45,344 bases of DNA from Rhodobiaceae bacterium (GCA_020441905.1 JAGRLG010000034.1:1-45344); one strand, 5' to 3'. Shown: positions 34,110-45,299, numbered from the stretch's first letter. Translations and numbers: made by a program. The notes: generated from the letters alone by a model not told the origin.

Positions 34110-35437
34110 CGCCGCCGCCCCCTCAGCTTGGATTTCTTGACAAGGCCCTCATATTGGTGCGCAAGCAAATGCCCCTGCACCTGGCCAACGGTATCCATGG
34201 TGACGCTGACCACGATCAGCAGCGACGTGCCGCCGAAATAGAAAGGCACCGCGGAATAGGAAATCAGGAATTCCGGCAGCAGGCACACCAGGGTCAGGTA
34301 ACCGGCGCCCGCAACGGTAATCCGGGTCAGCACGTAATCGATATGGTGCGCGGTGCGCTCGCCCGGCCGGATGCCGGGAATGAAGCCGCCATATTTTTTC
34401 AGATTGTCCGCCGTGTCCGCCGGATTGAAGACGATGGCGGTATAGAAAAAGGCGAAAAAGATGATCCCGGCGGCATAGAGCACCATGTGCAGCGGCTGGC
34501 CGCGCCCCAGCATGGCCGTGATCGTGGTCAGCCATTCCGGGCCCTGCCCGGCGGTGAAATTGGCGACCGTGATCGGCAGCAGCAGCAGCGAGGAGGCAAA
34601 GATCGGCGGAATGACGCCCGAGGTATTCAGCTTCAGCGGCAGGTGCGACGACTCGCCCTGATAGACCTGATTGCCGGTCTGGCGCTTGGGATACTGCACC
34701 AGGATGCGCCGCTGCGCCCGCTCCATGAAGACGATGAAGGCGATCACGGCAATCGCCATGATGCCGACGGCAATGATCATCAGCGTCGAGAGCGCGCCCT
34801 GGCGGCCCAGTTCAAGAGTGCCGACAATGGCATTGGGCAGATTGGCGACAATGCCGGCGAAGATAATCAGCGATATGCCATTGCCGATGCCGCGCGCGGT
34901 GATCTGCTCGCCGAGCCACATCAGGAACATGGTGCCGCCGACCAGCGTAATCACCGTGGTGATGCGGAAGAACAGCCCCGGATCCAGCACGACATTGCTG
35001 GCGCCTTCCAGGCCAACGGCAATGCCATAGGCCTGAAGCGTGGCCAGAATCACCGTGCCGTAGCGGGTGTACTGGTTGATCTGCTTGCGGCCCTGCTCGC
35101 CTTCCTTCTTCAGCTGCTCCAGATGCGGAGAAACCGTGGTCATCAGCTGAATGATGATCGAGGCCGAGATATAGGGCATGATGTTGAGCGCGAAAATCGC
35201 CATCCGCCCCACCGCGCCGCCGGCAAACATATCGAACAGGCCGAGAATGCCGGACCGGTTCTGATTGAACAGGTCGGCGACCGCCTGGATATTGATGCCC
35301 GGCATCGGAATATAGGTGCCGAGCCGGTAAACCAGCAGCGCGCCCAGCGTGAACCAGATGCGCTTCTTCAGTTCGCTCGCCTTGGCAAAGGCGGAGAAAT
35401 TCAGATTCGCTGCCAGTTGTTCGGCTGCTGAGGCCAT
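34106..35437 (-). CDS. secY: Protein translocase subunit SecY
   Basis: Central channel of the Sec translocon, 443 residues with ten membrane helices. MPGINIQAVADLF in the first loop, GGAVGRMAIFALNIMPYISA, and the cytoplasmic loop QRRILVQYPKRQTGNQVYQG with HLPLKLNTSGVIPPIFASSL are signature SecY segments; GFIPGIRPGERTA precedes the last helices. The ATG has GGAG upstream, 84 bases after rplO. Confidence 0.98.
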   Translation of the reverse strand: MASAAEQLAANLNFSAFAKASELKKRIWFTLGALLVYRLGTYIPMPGINIQAVADLFNQNRSGILGLFDMFAGGAVGRMAIFALNIMPYISASIIIQLMTTVSPHLEQLKKEGEQGRKQINQYTRYGTVILATLQAYGIAVGLEGASNVVLDPGLFFRITTVITLVGGTMFLMWLGEQITARGIGNGISLIIFAGIVANLPNAIVGTLELGRQGALSTLMIIAVGIMAIAVIAFIVFMERAQRRILVQYPKRQTGNQVYQGESSHLPLKLNTSGVIPPIFASSLLLLPITVANFTAGQGPEWLTTITAMLGRGQPLHMVLYAAGIIFFAFFYTAIVFNPADTADNLKKYGGFIPGIRPGERTAHHIDYVLTRITVAGAGYLTLVCLLPEFLISYSAVPFYFGGTSLLIVVSVTMDTVGQVQGHLLAHQYEGLVKKSKLRGRRR

Positions 35438-35521
35438 ATCACCTGCTCCGCATTGGTTGCCGGTCCTTCAAACCCGGCGCCGGCGCGCCCTGCGTTCTTG
35501 CTGTCCCGTATCCGCGCGCCG

Positions 35522-36082
35522 TCAGGAGGCCGCGCTGTCGCCCTCGGCCGGCTTGGCCGCGCCCGCCCGGCCCTTCTTGGCGGCGGTCTTGGCGCGCTTG
35601 CGCTCATCCTCGGCGAGGATCTTGATCTCGCGCACCTCGACCGAGCCGCCCGCCTTCTTCACCGCCTCGGCGGCAGCTTCCGAAACGCCGTCGACCAGGA
35701 AAGACACCTTGGCCTTGATCTCGCCCTTGGCCAGCAGGCGCACGCCGTCGCGCCGCGAGGTAATCAGGCCCGCCGCGATCAGCGCGTCGATATCCACCAG
35801 CTTGCTGCCGTCCAGCTTGCCGGCGTCGATGGCACCCTGCACGCGGCCGATATTGACCTGGTTGAAGTGCTTGCGGTTCGGACTCTTGAAGCCGCGCTTC
35901 GGCAGGCGCCGGTGCAGCGGCATCTGGCCGCCCTCGAAGCCCTTGATCGCCACGCCTTCGCGAGACTTCTGGCCCTTGTGACCGCGGCCCGCGGTCTTGC
36001 CCAGGCCGGAGCCAATGCCGCGGCCGACCCGCTTGCGGGCCTTGGTTGCGCCCGAATTGTCCCTGAGCTCATTGAGCTTCAT
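35522..36082 (-). CDS. rplO: 50S ribosomal protein L15
   Basis: Large-subunit protein of 186 residues. [40 protein letters not shown] and [15 protein letters not shown] are conserved. The C-terminal 30 residues are lysine/alanine-rich and longer than in E. coli L15 (144). ATG 36082 has AAAGGGA upstream; a TTG start at 36106 overlapping the rpmD stop was rejected. Confidence 0.97.
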   Translation of the reverse strand: MKLNELRDNSGATKARKRVGRGIGSGLGKTAGRGHKGQKSREGVAIKGFEGGQMPLHRRLPKRGFKSPNRKHFNQVNIGRVQGAIDAGKLDGSKLVDIDALIAAGLITSRRDGVRLLAKGEIKAKVSFLVDGVSEAAAEAVKKAGGSVEVREIKILAEDERKRAKTAAKKGRAGAAKPAEGDSAAS

Positions 36083-36102
36083 GTCGAGATCCCTTTGTAT
36101 TC

Positions 36103-36300
36103 TCAAGCTTCGTCGACGACGCGGACGAGATGGGCGACCTTGGCGATCATCCCGCGCACGGCCGGCGTATCCGGCAGCGTGCTGCGCCGGCGAATTTTGT
36201 TCAGCCCCAGGCCGATCAGCGTCGCCCGCTGTTCGCGGGGGCGGCGAATCGGGCTGCCGGTCTGTTCGACGGTGAGCGTATTGTCCTTAGTCTTGGCCAT
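36103..36300 (-). CDS. rpmD: 50S ribosomal protein L30
   Basis: Small large-subunit protein of 65 residues. [20 protein letters not shown] and the following [20 protein letters not shown] match bacterial L30, ending in [15 protein letters not shown]. It lies between rpsE and rplO in the standard spc order. Confidence 0.97.
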   Translation of the reverse strand: MAKTKDNTLTVEQTGSPIRRPREQRATLIGLGLNKIRRRSTLPDTPAVRGMIAKVAHLVRVVDEA

Positions 36301-36335
36301 GCCAAACCCTCTTTTTTACAAGCTGCGCCAGGCCT

Positions 36336-36896
36336 TTAGCCCTCGGCGCGCTCCGCACCGCCCTCGCGGCGGCGCGACTGCAACTGCGACAGCTTCAGGC
36401 CCCGCCGCGCGGCGACGCCCTTGGGGCTGTCCTCGTGGCGCAGCGCATCGAAGGTGGCGCGCACCATGTTGTACGGGTTCGACGAGCCCATGGACTTGGC
36501 CACCACGTCATGCATGCCCAGCGTCTCGAAAACGGCGCGCATCGGGCCGCCGGCGATGATGCCGGTACCGGCCGGCGCCGCCCGCAGGATGACCTTACCG
36601 GCGCCATGGCGCCCGGTGACGTCGTGATGCAGGGTGCGGCCTTCACGCAGCGACACCCGGATCATCGCCCGCTTCGCCGACTCCGTGGCCTTGCGGATCG
36701 CCTCCGGCACTTCGCGCGCCTTGCCGTGACCGAAGCCTACACGGCCCTTCTGGTCGCCGACCACCACAAGCGCCGCGAAACCGAAGCGGCGGCCGCCCTT
36801 GACGACCTTGGCGACGCGATTGATGTGGACCAGCTTGTCCACAAATTCGCTGTCGCGCTCCTCGCGATCCTTGCTGCGCTCTCTTGTCGAAGCCAT
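36336..36896 (-). CDS. rpsE: 30S ribosomal protein S5
   Basis: Small-subunit protein at the mRNA entrance and decoding fidelity region, 186 residues. [20 protein letters not shown] and the double-stranded RNA-binding loop [20 protein letters not shown] are conserved, followed by [19 protein letters not shown] and [17 protein letters not shown] basic/acidic 20-residue tail extends beyond the E. coli end (167). Confidence 0.98.
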   Translation of the reverse strand: MASTRERSKDREERDSEFVDKLVHINRVAKVVKGGRRFGFAALVVVGDQKGRVGFGHGKAREVPEAIRKATESAKRAMIRVSLREGRTLHHDVTGRHGAGKVILRAAPAGTGIIAGGPMRAVFETLGMHDVVAKSMGSSNPYNMVRATFDALRHEDSPKGVAARRGLKLSQLQSRRREGGAERAEG

Positions 36897-36975
36897 GCTC
36901 TCTTATCCCGTTGTTCAGCTCGGCGCTGTCTCGCGCCTGGGTTTTCTGTCCGGCCCAAGGCCGGCCAATCTCACC

Positions 36976-37338
36976 TTAGAAACTCAGCCCGCCTTCGCGC
37001 GCCGCATCGGCCAGGGCCTTGACCCGGCCATGATAAAGATAGGAACCGCGATCGAAGATCACCTTGTCGACGCCGGCCTTCTTGGCGCGCTCGGCAACCA
37101 GCTTGCCGACTTCCTTGGCCGCTTCGATATCGGCGCCGGTCTTCAGTTTTTCGCGCAGGTCCTTGTCGAGGCTCGACGCCGCCGCCAGGGTGACGCCCCG
37201 CGCATCGTCGATCACCTGCACATAAATCTGCTTCGAGGAGCGAAACACGCTCAGACGCGGACGCCCCTTGCCGGCTTTCGCCAGCGCGCCACGCACCCGG
37301 TTGCGGCGCCGTTCGTCTCTTGACTTGCCACTGGCCAT
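36976..37338 (-). CDS. rplR: 50S ribosomal protein L18
   Basis: 5S rRNA-binding protein of 120 residues. [40 protein letters not shown] and the ending [19 protein letters not shown] are conserved. ATG 37338 follows GGAG by seven bases; an in-frame GTG immediately before it is the alternative. Twelve bases separate it from rplF. Confidence 0.97.
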   Translation of the reverse strand: MASGKSRDERRRNRVRGALAKAGKGRPRLSVFRSSKQIYVQVIDDARGVTLAAASSLDKDLREKLKTGADIEAAKEVGKLVAERAKKAGVDKVIFDRGSYLYHGRVKALADAAREGGLSF

Positions 37339-37350
37339 CACTGCGCTCCG

Positions 37351-37884
37351 TTACTTCTTCTTGCCTTCCTTGCGGAAAATATACTCGCCGGCATAGCGAA
37401 CGCCCTTGCCCTTATAGGGTTCCGGCCTGCGATAACGGCGGATTTCTGCGGCAACCTGACCGACCTTCTGCTTGTCCTTGCCGCTGACCGTGATCTCGGT
37501 CAGCTTGGGAACCTCGATGGTGATATCGTCCGGCACCGGATAGGCCACATCATGGCTGAAGCCCAGATTGAGCATCAGCTTGTTGCCCTGGAGCGCGGCG
37601 CGATAACCGACGCCGACGATCTCCAGCTTGCGGGTGAACCCCTCGGACACGCCGGTGACGATATTCGACACCAGGGTGCGCGACATGCCCCACATGGCGG
37701 CGGCGCGCTTGGAGGAATCACGCGGGCTGACCTTGATGCCCTCATCGGTCATCTCGGCGAGCACTTCCTCGACCAGCACAACAGACAGCTCGCCCTTGGG
37801 CCCCTTGGCCGAAATATGCTGCCCCTCGACGGTCGCGGTGACGCCGCCGGGCACTGGTACGGGCTTTTTGCCAATACGAGACAT
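37351..37884 (-). CDS. rplF: 50S ribosomal protein L6
   Basis: Large-subunit protein near the factor-binding stalk, 177 residues. [15 protein letters not shown] starts the protein; [20 protein letters not shown] and the C-terminal [18 protein letters not shown] are the conserved repeats. ATG 37884 was preferred over a longer frame beginning at 37899. Confidence 0.98.
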   Translation of the reverse strand: MSRIGKKPVPVPGGVTATVEGQHISAKGPKGELSVVLVEEVLAEMTDEGIKVSPRDSSKRAAAMWGMSRTLVSNIVTGVSEGFTRKLEIVGVGYRAALQGNKLMLNLGFSHDVAYPVPDDITIEVPKLTEITVSGKDKQKVGQVAAEIRRYRRPEPYKGKGVRYAGEYIFRKEGKKK

Positions 37885-37921
37885 CGCTCTTACTTCCAAT
37901 CGTTATCGGGAACCTGCCGGA

Positions 37922-38320
37922 TCAGAATATCCGGCACAGAACCTCGCCACCCACATTCTGCTCGCGCGCCTCATGGTCGGCCATCACGCCTTTCGGGGTC
38001 GAGATGATCGACACCCCAAGGCCATTGGCGACCCGCGGCAGGTTCTTTACCGAGGCATAGACCCGGCGGCCCGGCTTGGAGACCCTCTGGATCTCCTTGA
38101 TCACCGGGGCGCCGTCGAAATATTTGAGTTCGATCTCGAACTCGGCCTTGCCGCCGTCATGGTCGACCCGCGAGAACCCGCGAATATAGCCTTCCGACGC
38201 CAGCACCTCGAGCACCCTGCCCCGCATGCTGGAAGCCGGCGTTGCAACCTTCGTCTTGCTTCGCATCTGCGCATTGCGGATGCGGGTCAGCATGTCACCG
38301 AGCGGATCGGTCATCGTCAT
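37922..38320 (-). CDS. rpsH: 30S ribosomal protein S8
   Basis: 16S rRNA central-domain protein of 132 residues; in many bacteria also a translational repressor of the spc operon. [20 protein letters not shown] and [20 protein letters not shown] with [19 protein letters not shown] are conserved. Confidence 0.98.
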   Translation of the reverse strand: MTMTDPLGDMLTRIRNAQMRSKTKVATPASSMRGRVLEVLASEGYIRGFSRVDHDGGKAEFEIELKYFDGAPVIKEIQRVSKPGRRVYASVKNLPRVANGLGVSIISTPKGVMADHEAREQNVGGEVLCRIF

Positions 38321-38333
38321 GCTTGCGTTCTCC

Positions 38334-38639
38334 TTACCAGCTCGCCTTGACCATGCCCGGAATCAGCCCCTTAGAGGACAGCTCCCTGAGCGCGATCCGC
38401 GACATTTTCAGCTTGCGGTAATAGGCGCGCGGCCGGCCGCTGATCTCGCAGCGGTTGCGGATCCGCGACGGCGCCGAATTGCGCGGCAGCTCGGCAAGCC
38501 GGATCTGCGCCTGAAAACGCTCTTCCATGGTCAGCGAGCGGTCCCGCGCGATTGCCTTGAGGCGCCCGCGCTTGCCGGCGAACTTCTTCGCCAGCTTGCG
38601 CCGACGATTGTTCTTCTCCACCGAGCTAGTCTTCGCCAT
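38334..38639 (-). CDS. rpsN: 30S ribosomal protein S14
   Basis: Small-subunit head protein of 101 residues in the long zinc-free form: no CxxC pairs, a single cysteine in [20 protein letters not shown]. It starts [17 protein letters not shown]. Thirteen bases separate it from rpsH. Confidence 0.98.
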   Translation of the reverse strand: MAKTSSVEKNNRRRKLAKKFAGKRGRLKAIARDRSLTMEERFQAQIRLAELPRNSAPSRIRNRCEISGRPRAYYRKLKMSRIALRELSSKGLIPGMVKASW

Positions 38640-38672
38640 TCCTTACCTCCGTATCCCTCTCGTTCCGCTTGT

Positions 38673-39230
38673 CTATTTGCGGAAGGGGAAATTCAGTTCA
38701 TCGAGCAGGGCGCGCGCTTCTTCGTCGGTGCGCGCGCTGGTGCACACCACGATGTCCATGCCCCAGATCTGCTCCACCTGGTCGTAATTGACCTCGGGGA
38801 AAATGATGTGTTCCTTGATGCCGAGCGAATAATTGCCGCGGCCGTCGAAGCTCTTGGCGCTGAGGCCGCGGAAATCGCGCACCCGCGGCAAGGCGATATT
38901 CACCAGACGGTCGAGGAACTCGTACATCTGGGCCTTGCGCAGGGTCACCTTGGTGCCCACCGCCATGCCTTCGCGCAGCTTGAAAGTCGCGATCGACTTG
39001 CGCGCCTTGGTGATCACCGGCTTCTGCCCGGCAATGAGGCCGAGATCGCGTGCCGCCGACGTGACCTTCTTGGAATCGCCGACGCCCTCGCCGACACCCA
39101 TATTGATCACGACCTTCTCGACCCGCGGCACCTGCATCGCGTTCTTGTAGCCGAACTTCTCCACCAGACGGGTGCGAACCACGTCGTCATAGTGGCCCTT
39201 AAGGCGCGGAGTGTAACTAACCTCAGCCAT
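38673..39230 (-). CDS. rplE: 50S ribosomal protein L5
   Basis: 5S rRNA-binding protein of 185 residues. [40 protein letters not shown] and [20 protein letters not shown] are conserved. ATG 39230 lies inside the end of rplX, an 8-base overlap; a longer frame beginning at 39275 was rejected. Confidence 0.98.
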   Translation of the reverse strand: MAEVSYTPRLKGHYDDVVRTRLVEKFGYKNAMQVPRVEKVVINMGVGEGVGDSKKVTSAARDLGLIAGQKPVITKARKSIATFKLREGMAVGTKVTLRKAQMYEFLDRLVNIALPRVRDFRGLSAKSFDGRGNYSLGIKEHIIFPEVNYDQVEQIWGMDIVVCTSARTDEEARALLDELNFPFRK

Positions 39231-39540
39231 CGATGGTTTCTCCAGAACGCTTGGCGTAACGGACCTTGCGGCCATCTTCCAGGATCTTGAACCCGACCCG
39301 CGTCGGCTTGCCGTCCTTGGGATCCTCGATCGCCAGGTTTGACAGGTCCAGGGGCGCTTCCTTGGCGATGATGCCGCCTTCCTGGCTCGCCGTCTGACGC
39401 TGGTGCCGGCGCACGATATTGACGCCCTGCACCACCGCCCGGCCCTTGCCCGGCAGAACTTTCAGCACATCGCCGGTCTTGCCCTTGTCCTTGCCGGCAA
39501 GAACGTGGACGCGGTCGCCCTTCTTGATTTTCGCGGCCAT
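39223..39540 (-). CDS. rplX: 50S ribosomal protein L24
   Basis: Assembly-initiating large-subunit protein of 105 residues. The KOW motif [20 protein letters not shown] is at the N-terminus, followed by [20 protein letters not shown] and [20 protein letters not shown]. Its ATG overlaps the rplN stop by one base (TAATG) and its 3' end overlaps rplE. Confidence 0.97.
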   Translation of the reverse strand: MAAKIKKGDRVHVLAGKDKGKTGDVLKVLPGKGRAVVQGVNIVRRHQRQTASQEGGIIAKEAPLDLSNLAIEDPKDGKPTRVGFKILEDGRKVRYAKRSGETIDG

Positions 39541-39908
39541 TACAACACCTCCGGCGCGAGCGAAACGATCTTCATGTGGTTCTTCGCCCGCAACTCGCGA
39601 GTGACGGGGCCGAAAATGCGCGTTCCCACCGGTTCGCCCTGGGCATTGACCAGCACCGCCGCATTGCGGTCGAAGCGGATCACGCTGCCGTCGGGACGGC
39701 GGATATCCTTCGCCGTGCGCACGACAACGGCGCGCATGACGTCGCCCTTCTTGACGCGCCCGCGCGGAATCGCTTCCTTGACCGACACCACGATGATGTC
39801 GCCGACCCCGGCATAGCGCCGCTTTGAGCCACCTACCACCTTGATGCACTGGACCCGACGGGCGCCGGAATTATCGGCGACATCGAGATTGGTCTGCATT
39901 TGAATCAT
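39540..39908 (-). CDS. rplN: 50S ribosomal protein L14
   Basis: Inter-subunit bridge protein of 122 residues. [40 protein letters not shown] and the final [19 protein letters not shown] are highly conserved. Confidence 0.98.
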   Translation of the reverse strand: MIQMQTNLDVADNSGARRVQCIKVVGGSKRRYAGVGDIIVVSVKEAIPRGRVKKGDVMRAVVVRTAKDIRRPDGSVIRFDRNAAVLVNAQGEPVGTRIFGPVTRELRAKNHMKIVSLAPEVL

Positions 39909-39968
39909 GACCGACAGCTCCTAATCTTCTTATCCCTCGGCCAAACCAGAAGGGACATGCGCCGCGCC

Positions 39969-40214
39969 CTAGCGCGCGCCCCCTTCATTGCTCACAACGG
40001 TCCAGCGCTTCTGCCTGGAAATCGGCGCGCATTCCTCGATCGAAACCAGGTCGCCGACCTTGAATTTGTTCTCCGCGTCGTGCGCGTGATATTTCTTGGT
40101 CCGGCGCACGGTCTTCTTGAACAGCGGATGGGTGAAACGGCGCTCGATCTTGACGACGACCGTCTTGTCGTTCGCATCCGAGACAACCACACCGTGGAGA
40201 ATTCTTTTCGGCAT
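39969..40214 (-). CDS. rpsQ: 30S ribosomal protein S17
   Basis: Primary 16S rRNA-binding protein with an OB fold, 81 residues. [40 protein letters not shown] and [19 protein letters not shown] are conserved. The start is fixed by the conserved MPKR and a spacing of ten bases from rpmC. Confidence 0.97.
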   Translation of the reverse strand: MPKRILHGVVVSDANDKTVVVKIERRFTHPLFKKTVRRTKKYHAHDAENKFKVGDLVSIEECAPISRQKRWTVVSNEGGAR

Positions 40215-40224
40215 CGCCCTATCC

Positions 40225-40428
40225 TTAAGCCTTGGCCGCCAGGGCCGCTTTCTGGCGCGCAATGGTCTGGATCCGCGCGATATCGCGGCGCACCTGACGA
40301 ATGCGCGAAGTGTTTTCCAATTGCCCGGTCGCCCGCTGAAAGCGCAGGTTGAACTGCTCCTTCTTGAGCTTGACGAGCTCGTCGCCAAGCTGGTCCGGCG
40401 ACATGTCCCTGATCTCTTGCGCGTTCAT
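40225..40428 (-). CDS. rpmC: 50S ribosomal protein L29
   Basis: Tunnel-exit protein of 67 residues forming two long helices. [20 protein letters not shown] and [18 protein letters not shown] are typical L29 sequences. Confidence 0.97.
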   Translation of the reverse strand: MNAQEIRDMSPDQLGDELVKLKKEQFNLRFQRATGQLENTSRIRQVRRDIARIQTIARQKAALAAKA

Positions 40429-40463
40429 CGAACCAACCTTCTCTCTGTCTTCCAGTCGCCCGC

Positions 40464-40877
40464 TCAGGCGCCCAGCCGCTCAACGAAGCGGGTGCGAACG
40501 GGAAGCTTCGCCGCCCCCAGCCGCAGCGCCTCGCGCGCGATTTCTTCCGACACGCCGTCGATCTCGAACATGATCCGCCCCGGCTTCACCTTGGCGACCC
40601 AGTATTCCGGCGTGCCCTTGCCCTTGCCCATGCGCACTTCGGTCGGCTTCTTCGACACCGGAACATCCGGGAAAATGCGGATCCACACCCGGCCGGCGCG
40701 CTTCATGTGGCGCGTGATGGCGCGGCGCGCGGCTTCGATCTGGCGCGCGGTGATGCGCTCCGGCTCGACCGCCTTGATGCCGAAGGAGCCGAAGGACAGC
40801 GCCGTGCCGCCCTTGGCCAGGCCGTGAATGCGGCCCTTGAACTGTTTGCGGAACTTGGTGCGCTTTGGTTGCAGCAT
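40464..40877 (-). CDS. rplP: 50S ribosomal protein L16
   Basis: Large-subunit protein at the A-site tRNA, 137 residues. [40 protein letters not shown] and [20 protein letters not shown] are near-universal L16 sequences; the GKGTPE arginine/methionine environment is the peptide that contacts tRNA. Confidence 0.98.
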   Translation of the reverse strand: MLQPKRTKFRKQFKGRIHGLAKGGTALSFGSFGIKAVEPERITARQIEAARRAITRHMKRAGRVWIRIFPDVPVSKKPTEVRMGKGKGTPEYWVAKVKPGRIMFEIDGVSEEIAREALRLGAAKLPVRTRFVERLGA

Positions 40878-40889
40878 AGTCTTGCTCTC

Positions 40890-41639
40890 TTAGCCCTTCG
40901 CCGGACGCGGTCCGGACCTGTCATCGCCATCGCGGCGCCCGCCGCGCCCGCCGCCGCCGCTGCTGGGGCCGCTTGAAGCCTCCGCCAGGCGCCGGTCATG
41001 AGCCATCGGGTCGTGTTCCATGATCTCGCCCTTGAACACCCACACCTTGATGCCGCAGGTGCCATAGGCGGTCTTGGCGGTGCCTTCGCCGTAATCGATA
41101 TCGGCGCGCAGCGTATGCAGCGGCACACGGCCCTCGCGATACCATTCCATGCGCGCGATTTCGGCGCCGCCGAGCCGCCCGCCGGCATTGATGCGGATGC
41201 CTTCCGCTCCAAGCCGCATCGCCGACTGCACGGCGCGCTTCATGGCGCGGCGGAAGGCAATGCGCCGCTCCAGCTGCTGGGCGATATTCTCGGCCACCAG
41301 CTTGGCGTCGATTTCCGGCTTGCGCACCTCGACGATGTTGAGATGCACTTCCGAGTCGGTCATCGAGGCAACCTTGCGGCGCAGCTTCTCGATGTCGGCG
41401 CCCTTCTTGCCGATGACGATGCCCGGACGCGCGGTGTGGATGGTGACCCGGCACTTCTTGTGCGGGCGCTCGATCACGACCTTGGAAACGCCGGCCTGCT
41501 TAAGCTCCTCCATGAGGTGGGCGCGGATCGCCATGTCCTCATGCAGCAGCGTGCCGTAATCGCTATCGGCGAACCACCGCGAATCCCAGGTGCGGTTGAT
41601 CCCGAGCCTCAGCCCGACCGGATTGACCTTCTGACCCAT
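40890..41639 (-). CDS. rpsC: 30S ribosomal protein S3
   Basis: mRNA-entry protein with KH domain, 249 residues. [20 protein letters not shown] begins the protein, the KH motif is [18 protein letters not shown], and [20 protein letters not shown] lies in the C-terminal domain. The last 30 residues form a glycine/arginine/serine-rich tail beyond the E. coli end (233). The ATG overlaps the rplV stop by one base. Confidence 0.98.
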   Translation of the reverse strand: MGQKVNPVGLRLGINRTWDSRWFADSDYGTLLHEDMAIRAHLMEELKQAGVSKVVIERPHKKCRVTIHTARPGIVIGKKGADIEKLRRKVASMTDSEVHLNIVEVRKPEIDAKLVAENIAQQLERRIAFRRAMKRAVQSAMRLGAEGIRINAGGRLGGAEIARMEWYREGRVPLHTLRADIDYGEGTAKTAYGTCGIKVWVFKGEIMEHDPMAHDRRLAEASSGPSSGGGGRGGRRDGDDRSGPRPAKG

Positions 41640-42019
41640 CAGGCAGTCTCCTCAACTTGGCGCACCACGATCGTGATCTGCGCGAAAGGCTTCAAGATCC
41701 GCCCATAACGTCCGCGGGCCCGCGGACGGCCGCGCTTCATGACCAGGTTCTTGCCCACATAGGCCTCAGCGACGACCAGACCATCGACGTCCAGATCGTG
41801 ATTGTTCTCGGCATTGGCAATCGCCGATTCCAGCGTCTTCTTGACATCGCCGGCGATCCGCTTGCGCGAGAAGGTCAGGTCGGCCAGAGCCTTGCTCACC
41901 TTCTTGCCCCGGATCATGCCGGCCACCAGGTTCAGCTTCTGAGGGCTGATCCGCAGCATCTTGTTGACGGCCTGGGCCTCGTTTTCGCCGAGGCTGCGTT
42001 CACGCGACTTCTTGCCCAT
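41639..42019 (-). CDS. rplV: 50S ribosomal protein L22
   Basis: Protein of 126 residues whose long hairpin lines the exit tunnel. [40 protein letters not shown] and [17 protein letters not shown] are conserved; the hairpin tip is a known site of macrolide resistance changes and looks normal here. Confidence 0.98.
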   Translation of the reverse strand: MGKKSRERSLGENEAQAVNKMLRISPQKLNLVAGMIRGKKVSKALADLTFSRKRIAGDVKKTLESAIANAENNHDLDVDGLVVAEAYVGKNLVMKRGRPRARGRYGRILKPFAQITIVVRQVEETA

Positions 42020-42022
42020 CGG

Positions 42023-42301
42023 TTATTTCCTCCGAGCTTTCTTGTCGGCCGTGTGGCCGTAATAGGTCCGGGTCGGCGAGAACTCGCCGAACTTGTGGCC
42101 CACCATGTCCTCGGTGACCAGCACCGGAACATGCTTCTGGCCGTTATAGACGCCGAAGGTCAGGCCGACGAATTGCGGCAGGATGGTGGAGCGACGGCTC
42201 CACATCTTGATGATCTCGTTGCGTCCTGAAGCGCGTACCGTCTCGGCTTTCTTCAACAGATAGCCGTCGACGAACGGGCCTTTCCAAACTGAACGTGTCA
42301 C
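42023..42301 (-). CDS. rpsS: 30S ribosomal protein S19
   Basis: Small-subunit head protein of 92 residues. [40 protein letters not shown] and [19 protein letters not shown] are conserved. Three bases separate it from rplV. Confidence 0.98.
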   Translation of the reverse strand: MTRSVWKGPFVDGYLLKKAETVRASGRNEIIKMWSRRSTILPQFVGLTFGVYNGQKHVPVLVTEDMVGHKFGEFSPTRTYYGHTADKKARRK

Positions 42302-42313
42302 GATCGGCTTCCC

Positions 42314-43153
42314 TTATCTGCCCTTCTTGCGCGCATGACGGCTGCGCACGATGTATTTGTCGGTCGCCTTATTGGAGCGAGTCCGCTTGCCCTTGGTCGG
42401 CTTGCCCCAGGGGGTCACCGGATGACGGCCGCCCGAGGTACGCCCTTCACCGCCGCCATGGGGGTGATCGACCGGGTTCATGGCGACGCCACGAACGCTT
42501 GGCCGCTTGCCTTTCCAGCGCGCCCGCCCGGCCTTGCCGACATTCGCATTCGAATGATCGGCATTGGATACCGCGCCGACGGTCGCCATGTTCTCGCCGC
42601 GCACGATGCGCTGTTCGCCCGAGTTGAGGCGCAGGATGGCATAGCCCTGGTCGCGTCCCACCAGCTGCACATAGGTGCCGGCGGCGCGTGCGATCTGGCC
42701 GCCCTTGCCCTGCTTCAGCTCGACATTGTGAACGATGGTGCCCACCGGCATGCTGGCCAGCGGCATCGCGTTGCCCGGCTTTACGTCGACCTGCTTGCCG
42801 GCGACCACGGTATCGCCGACGCCCAGGCGCTGCGGCGCCAGGATATAGGCCTGCTCGCCATCCTCGTAATTGATGAGGGCGATGAACGCGGTCCGGTTGG
42901 GATCGTATTCGATCCGCTCGACCGTCGCCGAAACGTCGAATTTGTTGCGCTTGAAATCGACGACGCGATAGGTCCGCTTGTGGCCGCCGCCGCGCCGGCG
43001 CGCGGTGATGCGCCCGGAACTGTTGCGCCCGCCGCTCTTGGTCAGGCCCTCGGTAAGAGCCTTGACCGGCTTGCCCTTCCACAGCTGCGACCGGTCGACC
43101 AGCACAAGTCCGCGCTGGGCCGGCGTAACCGGTTTGTAGGTCTTCAGTGCCAT
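42314..43153 (-). CDS. rplB: 50S ribosomal protein L2
   Basis: Large-subunit protein needed for subunit joining and peptidyl transferase activity, 279 residues. [20 protein letters not shown] is in the N-terminal part, and [20 protein letters not shown] contains the essential histidine region near the C-terminus. Length and ends are normal. Confidence 0.98.
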   Translation of the reverse strand: MALKTYKPVTPAQRGLVLVDRSQLWKGKPVKALTEGLTKSGGRNSSGRITARRRGGGHKRTYRVVDFKRNKFDVSATVERIEYDPNRTAFIALINYEDGEQAYILAPQRLGVGDTVVAGKQVDVKPGNAMPLASMPVGTIVHNVELKQGKGGQIARAAGTYVQLVGRDQGYAILRLNSGEQRIVRGENMATVGAVSNADHSNANVGKAGRARWKGKRPSVRGVAMNPVDHPHGGGEGRTSGGRHPVTPWGKPTKGKRTRSNKATDKYIVRSRHARKKGR

Positions 43154-43182
43154 CGTTTCGTCTCTCTACCCGTTCGCCCTTC

Positions 43183-43476
43183 TCACAGACCGGTCGTCAC
43201 GTCGATCGAATGGCCCTCTTCGAGGGTCACGACCGCTTTCTTGACGTCGCTCTGCTGGCCCTTATGGCCGCGAAAACGCTTCACTTTACCCTTGCGGATC
43301 AATGTGTTGACGCCTTTGACCTTGACGTTGAACAGCTTCTCAACCGCCGCCTTGATGTCCGGCTTGCTCGCCCAGCGCGCCACGTTGAAAACCACCTGGT
43401 TGGCTTCCGAAGCCATGGTCGATTTCTCGGTAACGACCGGCGAAACGATGATGTCGAAATGCTTTGTCGCGCTCAT
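43183..43476 (-). CDS. rplW: 50S ribosomal protein L23
   Basis: Tunnel-exit protein that binds signal recognition particle and trigger factor, 97 residues. [20 protein letters not shown] and the later [20 protein letters not shown] are conserved. The ATG overlaps the rplD stop (ATGA). Confidence 0.97.
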   Translation of the reverse strand: MSATKHFDIIVSPVVTEKSTMASEANQVVFNVARWASKPDIKAAVEKLFNVKVKGVNTLIRKGKVKRFRGHKGQQSDVKKAVVTLEEGHSIDVTTGL

Positions 43477-44093
43477 TTGAACCGCGCCTCCAGCGCTTCA
43501 ACCGCCGCCTTGGTCAGCACCAGCTGATCGCGGCGCAAAATGTCATACACGTTGATGCCCTGGATCGGCAGCACATCGATATTCGGGATGTTGCGCGCCG
43601 CGAGGCCGAAATTGGCGTCGATTTCCGCGCCGTCGACGATCAGCGCCGAAGCCAGACCGAGCTTGGCGAAACGCGACTTCAGCGCCGCCGTCTTGGGCTC
43701 CTTGGCCGCCGCCGCATCCAGCACCACCAGCGAGCCGCTCCTGGCCTTGGCCGAAAGGGCGTGGCGCAGCGCCAATGCCCGCACCTTCTTGGGCAGGTCG
43801 ATGGCATGGCTGCGAACCACCGGGCCATGGGCCCGTCCACCGCCGCGGAACTGGGGAACCTTGCGCGAGCCGTGCCGCGCCCGGCCCGTGCCCTTCTGCT
43901 TGAACATCTTGGCCGTGGTGCCGGAAACTTCCGAGCGCCCCTGCGTCTTGTGCGTGCCCGCCTGGCGCTTCGCCAGCTGGTAGCGCACCATCCGCTGCAG
44001 GATGTCGGCGCGCGGCTCAAGGCCGAAAATCGCGTCCGACAGCGTCACCGCGCCGGCCTTCTTGCCTTCGAGGGTCGATACCTGGAGCTCCAT
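43473..44093 (-). CDS. rplD: 50S ribosomal protein L4
   Basis: Large-subunit tunnel protein of 206 residues, in gammaproteobacteria also the S10 operon regulator. The rRNA-binding loop [20 protein letters not shown] and [10 protein letters not shown] are conserved; the end reads [23 protein letters not shown] 44093 has AAGGAGG seven bases upstream and shares a base with the rplC stop (TGATG); an in-frame GTG at 44096 is the alternative. Confidence 0.97.
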   Translation of the reverse strand: MELQVSTLEGKKAGAVTLSDAIFGLEPRADILQRMVRYQLAKRQAGTHKTQGRSEVSGTTAKMFKQKGTGRARHGSRKVPQFRGGGRAHGPVVRSHAIDLPKKVRALALRHALSAKARSGSLVVLDAAAAKEPKTAALKSRFAKLGLASALIVDGAEIDANFGLAARNIPNIDVLPIQGINVYDILRRDQLVLTKAAVEALEARFK

Positions 44094-44875
44094 CACGCAC
44101 CCTCCTTCTCGCCGCCTTCGGCCCCGGCGTCACCGCCCTGAACCTCGGCTGCTGCTTCTTCTTTCTTGGCCTCGGCCGCGGCAGCCTCGCTGGACGCCTT
44201 GGCGACGCGGAAAGCCCCCGGCAGCGGCGCGTTCTCGGGAATGCCCCGCTTGATCGCGTCGCGCAGCGCCACCCAGCCGCCCTTGGCCCCCGGCACCGCG
44301 CCGCGCACCATGATCAGGCCGCGCTCGGCGTCGGTCTTGACCACCAGCAGGTTCTGCGTGGTCACCCGCACATCGCCCATATGGCCGGCCATCTTCTTGC
44401 CCTTGAAGACACGGCCCGGATCCTGGTTCTGACCGGTCGAGCCGTGGCTGCGGTGCGAAATCGACACGCCGTGGCTGGCGCGAAGGCCGCCGAAATTGTG
44501 CCGCTTCATGGCACCGGCGAAACCCTTGCCGATCGAAGTCCCGGTGGCGTCCACATACTGGCCCTCGACGAAATGGTCGGCTGTGATTTCCGCCCCCACG
44601 TCGATCATGTTTTCCGGGGCGACCCGGAATTCCGCCAGCTTGCGCTTGGGCTCGACGCGGGCCACCGCGAAATGGCCCCGCTGCGCCCGCGAAACATTCT
44701 TGACCTTGGCCCGGCCGACGCCGATCTGCAGCGCGGTGTAGCCGTTCTTGTCTTCGGTCCGGTGGGCGACGACCTGACAATTGTCCAGCTTCAGCACCGT
44801 CACAGGCACATTCTCGCCTGCATCAGTGAAGATGCGGGTCATCCCAACCTTTTGCGCGATCACTCCGGCACGCAT
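44093..44875 (-). CDS. rplC: 50S ribosomal protein L3
   Basis: Early-assembly large-subunit protein of 260 residues. [36 protein letters not shown] and [20 protein letters not shown] are conserved; the glutamine in STGQNQ (149) is the position methylated by PrmB in E. coli. Residues 222-260 are an alanine/glutamate-rich acidic extension missing from E. coli L3 (209). ATG 44875 follows GGAAAGG; a longer frame beginning at 44926 was rejected. Confidence 0.97.
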   Translation of the reverse strand: MRAGVIAQKVGMTRIFTDAGENVPVTVLKLDNCQVVAHRTEDKNGYTALQIGVGRAKVKNVSRAQRGHFAVARVEPKRKLAEFRVAPENMIDVGAEITADHFVEGQYVDATGTSIGKGFAGAMKRHNFGGLRASHGVSISHRSHGSTGQNQDPGRVFKGKKMAGHMGDVRVTTQNLLVVKTDAERGLIMVRGAVPGAKGGWVALRDAIKRGIPENAPLPGAFRVAKASSEAAAAEAKKEEAAAEVQGGDAGAEGGEKEGA

Positions 44876-44900
44876 TGCAAAGCCCTTTCCCGCCCTGATC

Positions 44901-45209
44901 TCAGAGCTTGATCTCAACATCAACACCAGCCGCCAGGTCGAGCTTCATCAAAGCATCGACCGTCTGCGGGGTCGGATCCACGATGTCGAGGAGCCGCTTG
45001 TGCGTCCGCATTTCGAACTGCTCACGGCTCTTCTTGTCGATATGCGGCGACCGGTTCACCGTGAACCGCTCGATCCGCGTCGGCAGCGGGATCGGCCCCC
45101 GGACTTCCGCGCCGGTGCGTTTCGCCGTATTGACGATCTCGCGCGTCGAGACGTCGAGAATGCGATGGTCGAACGCCTTCAGCCGGATGCGAATATTTTG
45201 ACCGTTCAT
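44901..45209 (-). CDS. rpsJ: 30S ribosomal protein S10
   Basis: Small-subunit head protein and transcription antitermination factor NusE, 102 residues. [40 protein letters not shown] and [20 protein letters not shown] are highly conserved. A 90-base gap separates it from tuf with no evident terminator, so it may be cotranscribed with tuf. Confidence 0.98.
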   Translation of the reverse strand: MNGQNIRIRLKAFDHRILDVSTREIVNTAKRTGAEVRGPIPLPTRIERFTVNRSPHIDKKSREQFEMRTHKRLLDIVDPTPQTVDALMKLDLAAGVDVEIKL

Positions 45210-45299
45210 GGACCTTACCTCTCCAGCACCCGCGCGCCCCTGGATGCGAACCTTGCTGCCCGTTCGGGCGCGCGTGCCCTGAAATTCTGCCGTTAAAAC

